A DNA stretch of 64,000 bases, taken from Tamlana flava (GTDB lineage: Bacteria; Bacteroidota; Bacteroidia; Flavobacteriales; Flavobacteriaceae). The notes under the pieces are model-generated. The model saw only the letters and a program-made list of their open reading frames with translations. It ran no database searches and was not told the DNA's origin. The translations under genes and the position numbers were made by a program. Positions 43,020 through 51,402 of the stretch are shown in pieces. The stretch spans positions 1 to 64,000 of the forward strand of contig NZ_JBGGTX010000005.1 in assembly GCF_041287255.1 (NCBI RefSeq), given 5' to 3'. Position 1 is the first letter of the stretch. The number at the start of each line of letters is the position of its first letter.

Positions 43020-44138
43020 ATGCGTAAAATTATACTTTCCGTATTAGGAATTTTACTAATTGTCTTTTCCTTTCTTTTCGCTAAAAGACTCATTGCCAAT
43101 AAAAATAAACCGAAGCCTGTAAAGGAAAAAGTGGTTAAAACCGTTTTTACCGATACGGTTGAAAATGGTACAATAAAAATTGTAATTCCCGCAAATGGAA
43201 GTTTGGTTGCCAAACGAAGAGTAGAGTTATATTCTGAAGTTCAAGGTGTTTTTAAGCCATCAGCAAAACTTTTTAAACCTGGGCAGAAATACAATAAAGG
43301 TGAGGCTTTGATTCGTATGGATGCCTCTGAGCATTATGCCAATGTGCAATCAGCAAAAAGTAAATTATATAATACTATAGCAGCCATAATGCCCGATTTA
43401 CGTTTGGATTTTCCTGATGTTTATCCAAAATGGCAAAACTATCTTAATGGGTTTGATTTAAACAAATCTACCCCTGAACTGCCAAAAATTACCTCCGAAA
43501 AGGAAAACTATTTTATCACTGGTCGTAATATAGTTACAGATTACTACGATGTTAAAAACTTAGAACAACGTTTGTCAAAATACACCATAGCCGCTCCGTT
43601 TTCTGGTGTTTTAACCGAGGCCTTGGTTACCGAAGGTTCCTTGATAAGAAACGGACAAAAGCTTGGTGAATTTATTGACCCCTCGGTTTACGAAATGGAA
43701 GTTGCATTAAGTAAAGATTATGCAAACTTGCTCAGGGTTGGCGAGTCTGTGAGTTTAAACAATCTAAACAATACAGAGCAATATACGGGTACTGTATCTC
43801 GCGTTAATGGTAGTATTGATACTAATACGCAAACCATTACTGCTTTTATTGAGGTTAAAGATGATAATTTGAAAGAAGGGCTTTATTTAGAGGCCAATTT
43901 GGATGCCAAAGAAGAGAAAAATGCCATTCAGATAGACAGAAACTTGCTTTTGGAAAGCCAACAGATTTTTGTTGTTCGAGATAGCCTATTGGATGTTGTT
44001 GATGTTAAGCCTATTTATTTTTCCGAAACCAAAGTGGTTTTAAAAAATGTGCCGGATGGTACCGTCATTTTGAAAAAATCGGTGCCTGGAGCTTATGCTG
44101 GAATGCTCGTGAAACCTTTTGAAACATCAACAAAATAG
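43020..44138 (+). CDS. RND efflux periplasmic adaptor (HlyD/MFP family)
   Basis: 372 residues. An N-terminal membrane anchor (about 5-22) is followed by the membrane-fusion-protein layout: the lipoyl half VVIPANGSLVAKRRVELYSE-type segment (about 55-75), a helical hairpin around 100-165, the second lipoyl half YTIAAPFSGVLTEALVTEGS, and a beta-barrel region. It bridges the inner-membrane pump and the TolC channel. It is the first gene of a three-gene operon; the pump gene starts 11 bp downstream. Confidence 0.9.
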   Translation: MRKIILSVLGILLIVFSFLFAKRLIANKNKPKPVKEKVVKTVFTDTVENGTIKIVIPANGSLVAKRRVELYSEVQGVFKPSAKLFKPGQKYNKGEALIRMDASEHYANVQSAKSKLYNTIAAIMPDLRLDFPDVYPKWQNYLNGFDLNKSTPELPKITSEKENYFITGRNIVTDYYDVKNLEQRLSKYTIAAPFSGVLTEALVTEGSLIRNGQKLGEFIDPSVYEMEVALSKDYANLLRVGESVSLNNLNNTEQYTGTVSRVNGSIDTNTQTITAFIEVKDDNLKEGLYLEANLDAKEEKNAIQIDRNLLLESQQIFVVRDSLLDVVDVKPIYFSETKVVLKNVPDGTVILKKSVPGAYAGMLVKPFETSTK

Positions 44139-44149
44139 GACGCTAATAC

Positions 44150-47100
44150 ATGAGAAAATTAATCAGCTATTTTATTAGGTATCATGTTGCGGTAAACGTG
44201 TTCATTTTGGCGTTTTTTGCATTTGGTGTCATAGGGATGTTATCCTTAAAGTCGTCCTTCTTTCCATTGGTGGATTCCAAAATCATCAATATTAATATAA
44301 CTTATCCTGGAGCATCTCCACAAGAAATAGAGGAAGGCGTTGTGCTCAAAATAGAAGATAATTTAAAGGGGTTAAGAGGCGTAGACCGAGTAACCTCTGT
44401 TTCTCGAGAAAATAGTGGTACTATAACCGTTGAAATTGAAAAGGGCGAAAATATCGATTTCATGCTCTTGGAGGTTAAGAACGCAGTGGATAGAGTGCCG
44501 TCGTTCCCAACAGGAATGGAACCTTTAATCGTTGCCAAGCGGGAAGAGGTTAGGCAAACCATTTCTTTTGCAGTTAGCGGAAAGGATATTCCTTTGGCTA
44601 CCTTAAAGCAATTGGGAAGACAAGTTGAAAACGATTTACGGGCCATTGACGGTATTTCGCAAGTTGAAATCACTGGATATCCTCAAGAGGAAATTGAAAT
44701 TGCTGTTAACGAAACTAGTTTATTGGCCTATAATTTGAGTTTTTCAGATGTGGCACAGGCCGTAAGTGCTTCTAATATTTTGGTTACAGGTGGAAACATC
44801 AAAACATTGGCAGAGGAGTATTTAATTCGTGCGAACAACAGATCTTATTATGGTGATGAGTTATCAAATGTTATTGTAAAGGCGTCGAGTGATGGAAAAA
44901 CAGTAAGATTGAAGGATGTCGCCATCATCCGCGACCGTTTTTCTGAAACACCAAATGCTTCATATTTTAATAAAAATCTAGCTGTTAATGTTACCGTTAC
45001 CAGTACCAATAATGAAGATTTAATTTCTTCTGCAGATAAAGTAAAGGAATACATTGAGGGTTATAACCAAAGCCACAATAACGTAAAACTTGATGTGGTT
45101 CGCGATTTATCCATTACTTTGAACCAACGAACAGAATTGCTCATAAAAAATGCTATTGCCGGTATTATTTTGGTGCTTTTATTTCTTTCATTGTTTCTAA
45201 ATACGCGATTGGCATTTTGGGTGGCGTTTGGTCTTCCCATTTCATTTTTGGGCATGTTTATTTTTGCCAGCCAATTTGATGTCACCATTAACGTGTTGTC
45301 ACTTTTCGGAATGATTATCGTAATAGGTATTTTGGTAGACGATGGTATTGTGATTGCGGAAAACATTTATCAGCATTACGAAAAGGGTAAAACATCTATT
45401 CAGGCGGCCATTGATGGAACTATGGAAGTTATTCCGCCGGTAGTTTCGGCTATTGTAACAACACTTTTGGCATTTTCATTGTTTTTGTTTTTAGAAAGTA
45501 GGATTGGCGAATTCTTCAGTGAAGTTTCTGTTATAGTGATGTTAACCTTGTCAATTTCATTGATAGAGGCCCTTATTATTCTTCCCGCACATTTGGCACA
45601 TTCCAAAGCATTGAGAAAACCAGTTGAGGTTGAAAACCCCTCCAAAACCAAGCAGTTTTTTGCTAAAATGCGTTTTATCAATAAAATAGGTGATCGCATT
45701 ATGTCCTTTTTGAGGGATAAAGTTTATAGTCCCACTTTAGACTTTGTTCTAAAATTCAAACTATTATCATTTGGCATTTTTGTGGCACTATTAATTCTAA
45801 CATTTGGTTCTATTGGTGGTGGAATAATTGGGATGACATTGTTTCCATCCATTGCGAGTGACAGGGTTTCGGTAGAATTGGATATGCCAAATGGCACCAA
45901 TGTAAAAGTAACAGATTCCATCATTTCCATGATTGAGGAAAAATCGTTTTTGGTAAATCAGGAATTCACGGAAAAATATTTTAAAGGTACTGGTATAGAA
46001 CTTTTTGAGAACACTATTTTAACATTGAATAGTTCATCCAGTGCACGTTTGGATATCAATATGCTTCCAGGGGAAGAGCGTCCAGATGCCATAAATTCAA
46101 GTTTGGTAGCCAACAGATTGCGCGAAGTTGTTGGTCCTGTTATCGGTACTGAGCGCTTGATTTTTGGTTCGGGAGGAAATTTCGGTGGAAGCCCAGTTTC
46201 AGTATCTCTTTTAAGTAATAATATTGAAGATTTAAAAGGTGCAAAGGTCGAACTTAAAGAGGTATTGCAAACCAATCCGTTATTAAAGGATGTTGAAGAC
46301 AATGATCCGGCGGGAATTAAGGAAATTAGATTGGAATTAAAGGAAAGCGCCTATTTATTGGGATTGGATTTGCGAACAGTTATGGCTCAGGTTCGAGGAG
46401 GTTTTTTTGGTCTTCAGGCCCAGCGTTTTCAGCGCGGACAAGACGAAATTAAGGTTTGGGTGCGTTACGACAGAAGCAACAGGGAATCGATTAATAACCT
46501 GGACGATATGCGCATCGTTACACCTTCTGGTGAACGGGTTACTTTAAAGGACATTGCAACTTACAGTATACAGAGAGGAGATGTTGCCATTAACCATTTA
46601 GAGGGGCAACGCGAGATACAAGTTTCGGCTGATTTAAAAGACCCCAGCAATAGCGCTACAGATATTCTAGATGATATTAAAAACAATATTCTTCCGGAAA
46701 TTAAATCAAAGTACCCAACAATATCGGCATCTTTTGAGGGCCAGAATAGAGAAGCAACCAAACTGTCCAATTCCCTAAAAAGGGCTGGTATTCCTATTTT
46801 GCTGCTTATTTATATTACCATTGCATTTACTTTTAGAAGTTATAGCCAGCCACTTTTACTCTTACTGCTCGTGCCGTTTAGTTTAACGGCCGTTGGTTGG
46901 GGGCACTGGCTGTTAGGTTTTCCAGTAAACGTTTTGTCCTTGTTGGGCATTATAGCTTTAATAGGTATTATGGTGAATGATGGTTTGGTGCTCATTGGAA
47001 AATTCAATACCAACTTAAAAGAAGGCATGCCTTTTGATTTGGCACTTTCTGAGGCTGGAAAATCGAGATTTAGGGCTATTTTTTTAACATCATTGACCAC

Positions 47101-47347
47101 TATTGCGGGTCTTGCCCCATTATTGCTCGAAAAAAGTAGACAAGCACAGTTTTTAAAACCAATGGCTATTTCTATATCATTTGGGATAGGTTACGCTACC
47201 ATACTCACATTGTTGGTTTTGCCGTTGTTTTTGTCATTCAGCAATGAAATTAAAAAGAATGTAAAATGGTTGGCTACCGGAAATGATGTAACCAAAGAGG
47301 AAGTGGAAAGGGCCATTAAAGAACAAAAGGAAGAACATGAACATTAA
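44150..47347 (+). CDS. RND family efflux transporter (AcrB-like)
   Basis: 1065 residues, the full length of an RND pump: one N-terminal helix, a large periplasmic loop, six helices, then a second loop and helices. Characteristic segments are NINITYPGASPQEIEEGVV, the transmembrane motif GILVDDGIVIAENIYQHYE and GIMVNDGLVLIGKFNTNL, containing the Asp residues used for proton coupling. The C-terminus is charged. The substrates are unknown; multidrug or lipid-like export is typical. The gene overlaps the outer-membrane channel gene by 11 bp. Confidence 0.93.
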   Translation: MRKLISYFIRYHVAVNVFILAFFAFGVIGMLSLKSSFFPLVDSKIININITYPGASPQEIEEGVVLKIEDNLKGLRGVDRVTSVSRENSGTITVEIEKGENIDFMLLEVKNAVDRVPSFPTGMEPLIVAKREEVRQTISFAVSGKDIPLATLKQLGRQVENDLRAIDGISQVEITGYPQEEIEIAVNETSLLAYNLSFSDVAQAVSASNILVTGGNIKTLAEEYLIRANNRSYYGDELSNVIVKASSDGKTVRLKDVAIIRDRFSETPNASYFNKNLAVNVTVTSTNNEDLISSADKVKEYIEGYNQSHNNVKLDVVRDLSITLNQRTELLIKNAIAGIILVLLFLSLFLNTRLAFWVAFGLPISFLGMFIFASQFDVTINVLSLFGMIIVIGILVDDGIVIAENIYQHYEKGKTSIQAAIDGTMEVIPPVVSAIVTTLLAFSLFLFLESRIGEFFSEVSVIVMLTLSISLIEALIILPAHLAHSKALRKPVEVENPSKTKQFFAKMRFINKIGDRIMSFLRDKVYSPTLDFVLKFKLLSFGIFVALLILTFGSIGGGIIGMTLFPSIASDRVSVELDMPNGTNVKVTDSIISMIEEKSFLVNQEFTEKYFKGTGIELFENTILTLNSSSSARLDINMLPGEERPDAINSSLVANRLREVVGPVIGTERLIFGSGGNFGGSPVSVSLLSNNIEDLKGAKVELKEVLQTNPLLKDVEDNDPAGIKEIRLELKESAYLLGLDLRTVMAQVRGGFFGLQAQRFQRGQDEIKVWVRYDRSNRESINNLDDMRIVTPSGERVTLKDIATYSIQRGDVAINHLEGQREIQVSADLKDPSNSATDILDDIKNNILPEIKSKYPTISASFEGQNREATKLSNSLKRAGIPILLLIYITIAFTFRSYSQPLLLLLLVPFSLTAVGWGHWLLGFPVNVLSLLGIIALIGIMVNDGLVLIGKFNTNLKEGMPFDLALSEAGKSRFRAIFLTSLTTIAGLAPLLLEKSRQAQFLKPMAISISFGIGYATILTLLVLPLFLSFSNEIKKNVKWLATGNDVTKEEVERAIKEQKEEHEH

Positions 47348-48653
47348 AATTGGCTTTTTTAGTATCTTTTTAATATCGCAACTCTCGGTTTTTGCTCAAG
47401 AATTGATTACGCCAGAAAAAGCCGTGACCTTGGCTCTTGAAAATAATTATGGTATCAAATTGGCCAATACCAATGTTGAAATTGCTACCAACAATGCCGG
47501 AGTTTTAAATTCGGGTTATCTTCCAACGGTTACAGGAAATGCAGGTGGAACATTTAATAGAGATAATACTGAAGCAGAGTTTTCCGATGGAAGGGTTACC
47601 ACACTAAACGGTGCTGAAAGTTCAAGATACAATGCATCAGTGAACTTGAATTATGTGTTGTTCGATGGTTTGGGGCGTGCCTATAATTACAATCAATTAA
47701 AGGAAACTCAACAGCTAACGGAGCTTCAAGCCCGCGAAACCATTGAAAATACAATTTTACAGTTGTTTACGGTTTACTATAATGTTGCCGAACTTATTGA
47801 AAATACTGATGCCATTGCACAAACTTTGACTATATCAAAAGATAGGTTAACCCGTTCAGAGTATCAATTTCAATATGGTCAAAGCACCAAATTGGCTGTA
47901 CTTAATGCACAAGTTGATATTAATAACGATAGCATCAATTTAATGAATTCCAAGCAACAATTGCTGAACTATAAAAGGGATTTGAATTTGGTCTTAGGGA
48001 ATGCGTTGCTGAGTGAATTTGATATAGAAACATCCATTGAATTTAAAAACTTATACGATGAAAATGAACTTTTGGAAAAGGCAATGGCCAATAATGTTCG
48101 TCTGTTACAAGTAAATAAGAATATCGATATCAATTCATTAGGGGTGAAATTCCAAAAGTCTGCCTATTTGCCCACTATTGGTTTAACAGGTAGTTATGGA
48201 TGGAATAAAAATAACAACAATGCGGCGTCTTTTGTCGCTGTATCAACAAATACAGGTCTATCAGGAGGATTAAATTTAAGTTGGAATTTGTTTGATGGGG
48301 GAAGTGCCATTACAAGGGTTAAGAATGCTAAAATAAATTTGGAAGCCAGTGCCATTGAAAAGGAGCAGTTGCAGGCAACAATAGTCCATGACTTTAATAA
48401 TGCTTGGGACGATTTTCAAAACAAACTTAAAATTTACGAGCTTCAGGAAGAAAATATTAAAACATCACAAAACAACTTTGACCGTACAGAGGAAAAATTC
48501 AAATTAGGGCAGGTCAATTCCATTGAGTTTAGACAGGCCCAACTTAATCTTTTAAGCACTGAATTAAGTAGAAATCGGGCTAGGTATTTAGCTAAGCTTG
48601 CCGAACTTGAAATGCTTCAAATTTGTGGTGAATTATTAAATGTGGAATTTTAA
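47337..48653 (+). CDS. TolC family outer membrane channel
   Basis: 438 residues with a signal peptide (IFLISQLSVFAQ). Two TolC/OEP repeats are visible: the first from ITPEKAVTLALENNYGIKLA, the second from LLEKAMANNVRLLQVNKNID, each with the long alpha-helical hairpins of the periplasmic tunnel and strands such as GLSGGLNLSWNLFDGG. It completes the tripartite efflux pump encoded by the three-gene operon. Confidence 0.93.
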   Translation: MNIKIGFFSIFLISQLSVFAQELITPEKAVTLALENNYGIKLANTNVEIATNNAGVLNSGYLPTVTGNAGGTFNRDNTEAEFSDGRVTTLNGAESSRYNASVNLNYVLFDGLGRAYNYNQLKETQQLTELQARETIENTILQLFTVYYNVAELIENTDAIAQTLTISKDRLTRSEYQFQYGQSTKLAVLNAQVDINNDSINLMNSKQQLLNYKRDLNLVLGNALLSEFDIETSIEFKNLYDENELLEKAMANNVRLLQVNKNIDINSLGVKFQKSAYLPTIGLTGSYGWNKNNNNAASFVAVSTNTGLSGGLNLSWNLFDGGSAITRVKNAKINLEASAIEKEQLQATIVHDFNNAWDDFQNKLKIYELQEENIKTSQNNFDRTEEKFKLGQVNSIEFRQAQLNLLSTELSRNRARYLAKLAELEMLQICGELLNVEF

Positions 48654-48815
48654 ATTTTTTGAAAATCATACAAACTTTAGAAGAAAAAATATCCTAAATA
48701 TGTAGTTGGTCGAAATGAAAATGTTAAAATATTATGCATTTCATCGAATAAAATAGTTTTTAGTCTAGTGTTGGGTTACTTTCGTAAGAGAATTAATCCC
48801 AAATTTAATCTAAAA

Positions 48816-49640
48816 ATGAAGACTTTAAAACTTATTGTGGTATGTTTCTTTGTAACGGCTTATTCGTTTGCCAGCATATCTCCAACAGAAAAAGATGCTC
48901 TAATCGCTATATATAATGCCACCAACGGTGCTGAATGGAATTCCACTTGGGACTTAAGTACATCAGCCGATTCTTGGTATGGTATTAAAGTGGAAGGTGA
49001 TAAAATTGTTGAAATAAATCTTCAATTCAATAATTTGCATGGTGAGCTTCCTCAAGAAATTGGCAATTTGACCAATTTGAGGGTAATCAATTTAGGTTTC
49101 AATAAATTATATGGAACACTTCCTTCAACTTTGCAAAATTTAAAGGAGTTAACTGCTCTTGAATTATTTATGAATGGTTTTGAAGGTAATATTCCATCAG
49201 AATTGGGAGAATTGAAAAAGCTTGAATCTTTAAAATTATACAGCAATAAATTTACTGGAGAAATTCCAAGTTCGTTAATGGGGTTGACAAACCTTAAAGA
49301 ACTCTTATTGGGAAGCAATTTCCTTTCAGGTCAAATTCCAACTGAGATTTACGCATTATCCAAATTGCAAAAATTAAGTTTGATGGATAACCAAATGGAT
49401 GGTGAAATACCTTCTGAAATTGCTCAATTAAGAGAGTTGGAGGAATTATTATTGTCCACAAATCAGTTTACTGGAGATGTTCCAATGGAGTTTATGAATT
49501 TAACCAAGTTAAATACTTTTATGGTAAGCGATAACAATTTAAACCAGGAATATATTAGTGTTTCAGGTAATAATCCACCAATGCTTATGCATTTAAAAAT
49601 GCAAAGTTCTACAGCTGTAATGGATATTGAAAAGGAATAA
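48816..49640 (+). CDS. Secreted leucine-rich repeat protein
   Basis: 274 residues from the ATG at 48816, where a clear signal peptide begins (MKTLKLIVVCFFVTAYSFAS); an upstream in-frame GTG would place the signal internally. The N-terminus resembles the cap found in plant-type LRR proteins (LIAIYNATNGAEWNSTWDLS). It is followed by about seven 24-residue repeats of the plant-specific class (for example LKLYSNKFTGEIPSSLMGLT). There is no T9SS C-terminal domain, so it should be periplasmic or otherwise released. The ligand is unknown. A terminator follows. Confidence 0.85.
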   Translation: MKTLKLIVVCFFVTAYSFASISPTEKDALIAIYNATNGAEWNSTWDLSTSADSWYGIKVEGDKIVEINLQFNNLHGELPQEIGNLTNLRVINLGFNKLYGTLPSTLQNLKELTALELFMNGFEGNIPSELGELKKLESLKLYSNKFTGEIPSSLMGLTNLKELLLGSNFLSGQIPTEIYALSKLQKLSLMDNQMDGEIPSEIAQLRELEELLLSTNQFTGDVPMEFMNLTKLNTFMVSDNNLNQEYISVSGNNPPMLMHLKMQSSTAVMDIEKE

Positions 49641-49671
49641 TTGAAAAGTAAAGTTTATAAATTTTAGTTTG

Positions 49672-49702
49672 AAAGCCATCAATTTTGATGGCTTTTTTTA
49701 TT
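49672..49702 (+). terminator. Terminator after the LRR gene
   Basis: Perfect 11 bp stem AAAGCCATCAA/TTGATGGCTTT with a 3 base loop and a T-rich tail. Confidence 0.9.
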
Positions 49703-49709
49703 TTTAAAA

Positions 49710-49892
49710 ATGCTTGAACATTATTTTACTTGTCCGTATTGTTGGGAAAACATTTCTATGTTATTGGATAACTCAATTCCAAATCAAAAATATATTGAGG
49801 ATTGTGAGGTTTGTTGTAACCCTATTCAAATTTCTTTGCGGTTTATTAATTCTGAGTTGCAACATTTTCAAGCGGATAGCATTGGGCAATAA
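49710..49892 (+). CDS. CPXCG-motif cysteine-rich protein
   Basis: 60 residues. Two cysteine pairs (CPYCW near residue 8 and CEVCC near 32) form a small zinc-ribbon-like domain of the type annotated as CPXCG cysteine-rich, widely conserved and of unknown role. Its ATG lies directly after the LRR terminator, so transcription probably begins within or near that short gap. It precedes the initiator tRNA gene on the same strand by about 60 bp. Confidence 0.75.
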   Translation: MLEHYFTCPYCWENISMLLDNSIPNQKYIEDCEVCCNPIQISLRFINSELQHFQADSIGQ

Positions 49893-49951
49893 TATTTTTT
49901 GCCAATAATATTGCAGAAACTAAAAAGGATTGTATATTTGCAGTCCAATAT

Positions 49952-50024
<73 letters not shown>

Positions 50025-50048
50025 CAAGGCCAAAGGCCAATGAAATCA

Positions 50049-50080
50049 ACGGATTGTGCACCCACAATCCGTTTTTTTAT
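50049..50080 (+). terminator. Terminator after tRNA-fMet
   Basis: Perfect 10 bp stem ACGGATTGTG/CACAATCCGT followed by seven T. Confidence 0.9.
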
Positions 50081-50189
50081 GCATTTAATAACTGAATTAC
50101 TTACATTTGGTTCTAAAACAGAACATGATTTCGAACACGATTGTTCCTTTCCTAAAATCTTTAAAGCCAAGGGCCTTTTAATAAACTTG

Positions 50190-51266
50190 TTATTTATTCA
50201 GCATATCAGGAGTAGCAACGGTTCTAAAGCTGACATGGTCTGAGCTGGAATCAAAGCTTGTTCCCATTTTTGCGGATATCCTAAAACTGGTACAATACGA
50301 GGCATGGCACAAAAATGAGCCGCCTTTTATCACATGTTCCTGTTGGTAGGGGTTGTCTGGACTAAAACCAATGTCCGCACCTTTGGGGTTAACTATGGGT
50401 TTTGAAATGTCCAGTTGCTTGTAGTAGTTCACGTTAAACAAATCGCTCGTCAATTCCCAAACATTTCCCATCATATCGTAAAGTCCAATACTATTGGGTT
50501 CATAGGATTTTACGGGTGCTATAAATGGAAAGCCATCTTCCGATTCATTTTTAATAGGAAAAACACCCTGCCATGTATTGGCCTTTTGGTTCAAAACTTC
50601 GTAATCGTTTCCCCAAGTAAAAATTTTATCAGTTTCAGTACCCTGAGCGGCGGATTCCCATTCAGCCTCAGTAGGTAAGCGTCGGTTTGCCCATTTACAG
50701 TAAGCCATGACGTCTTCATACGCAATATGCACTACAGGAAAATCATCTTTGCCCTCAATGTTACTATCAGGTCCTCCGGGATGCTTCCAATTGGCACCGA
50801 TTTTCCACGTCCACCACTGCGAATAGTCGCCCATTGTGGCCACTTTGTTGACGTTCTTGTTGAAAATCAAACTACCGGGCTGAAGAATGGAATCGTGTGG
50901 TTTTGGTGTGCCCTCTGGAAGTTCTTTTTTCATGTCTTCCCAGTTAACTGGTTGTTCTGCTACGGTAACATAATTGGTGGCATCCACAAAGGCCTTAAAC
51001 TGTTTGTTGGTCACTTCGGTAACATCAATAAAGAAACCATCAACCGTTACCAAGTGTGCGGGCTTTTCCCTTGGCATGGCATATTTATCCCCTTCTTTGG
51101 CACCTTGTGTAAAGGTTTTTTTATTAACCCAAACCATGCCTTCAGGCGCAACTATGCCATTGTTTGTTTCAAAAGCACCTTTGTTGGGCTCTTTGCTGTT
51201 CTTTTTGCAGCCAAAAATCAAAACAACTGAAAAGAGGCAAATAATGCTATGGGAGATAGTTTTCAC
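50190..51266 (-). CDS. Formylglycine-generating (sulfatase-modifying) enzyme, lipoprotein
   Basis: 358 residues. A lipoprotein signal ends at C20 (IICLFSVVLIFGC). The FGE/SUMF1 domain follows: FFIDVTEVTNKQFKAFVDAT, RRLPTEAEWESAAQG, MMGNVWELTSD and GGSFLCHASYCTSFRISAKM. The last motif carries both catalytic cysteines, C320 and C325, spaced as in genuine FGEs, and SSDHVSFR completes it. It should oxidise a sulfatase active-site Cys to formylglycine, here in the periplasm. No sulfatase gene is visible in the window. It probably belongs to the glycan-utilisation locus but is separated from the GH65 gene by a terminator-like hairpin. Confidence 0.85.
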   Translation of the reverse strand: MKTISHSIICLFSVVLIFGCKKNSKEPNKGAFETNNGIVAPEGMVWVNKKTFTQGAKEGDKYAMPREKPAHLVTVDGFFIDVTEVTNKQFKAFVDATNYVTVAEQPVNWEDMKKELPEGTPKPHDSILQPGSLIFNKNVNKVATMGDYSQWWTWKIGANWKHPGGPDSNIEGKDDFPVVHIAYEDVMAYCKWANRRLPTEAEWESAAQGTETDKIFTWGNDYEVLNQKANTWQGVFPIKNESEDGFPFIAPVKSYEPNSIGLYDMMGNVWELTSDLFNVNYYKQLDISKPIVNPKGADIGFSPDNPYQQEHVIKGGSFLCHASYCTSFRISAKMGTSFDSSSDHVSFRTVATPDMLNK

Positions 51267-51289
51267 TATTTTAAATTTTATTGAAAGTA

Positions 51290-51336
51290 CTAAAATAAAA
51301 GCTAATAGCTGAGATTTGTTGTCATCTCAGCTATTA
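51290..51336 (-). terminator. Terminator-like hairpin after the GH65 gene
   Basis: Perfect 13 bp stem TAATAGCTGAGAT/ATCTCAGCTATTA (51303-51315, 51324-51336) followed, in the minus direction, by GCTTTTATTTTA. Confidence 0.75.
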
Positions 51337-51402
51337 ATCATTCAGAACTAACTAAACTATTTCTTGATAAGTTTCTTTAAGTAATTTTGACTTTTATCGT
51401 AT

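Noticed and set aside
44302..47100. Several long minus-strand frames within the RND pump gene
   Set aside because: They are antisense to a continuous, well-conserved transporter and arise from codon bias.
50190..51266. Calling the lipoprotein a GldJ/GldK-like gliding protein
   Set aside because: The CHASYC motif with both catalytic cysteines indicates a genuine formylglycine-generating enzyme.
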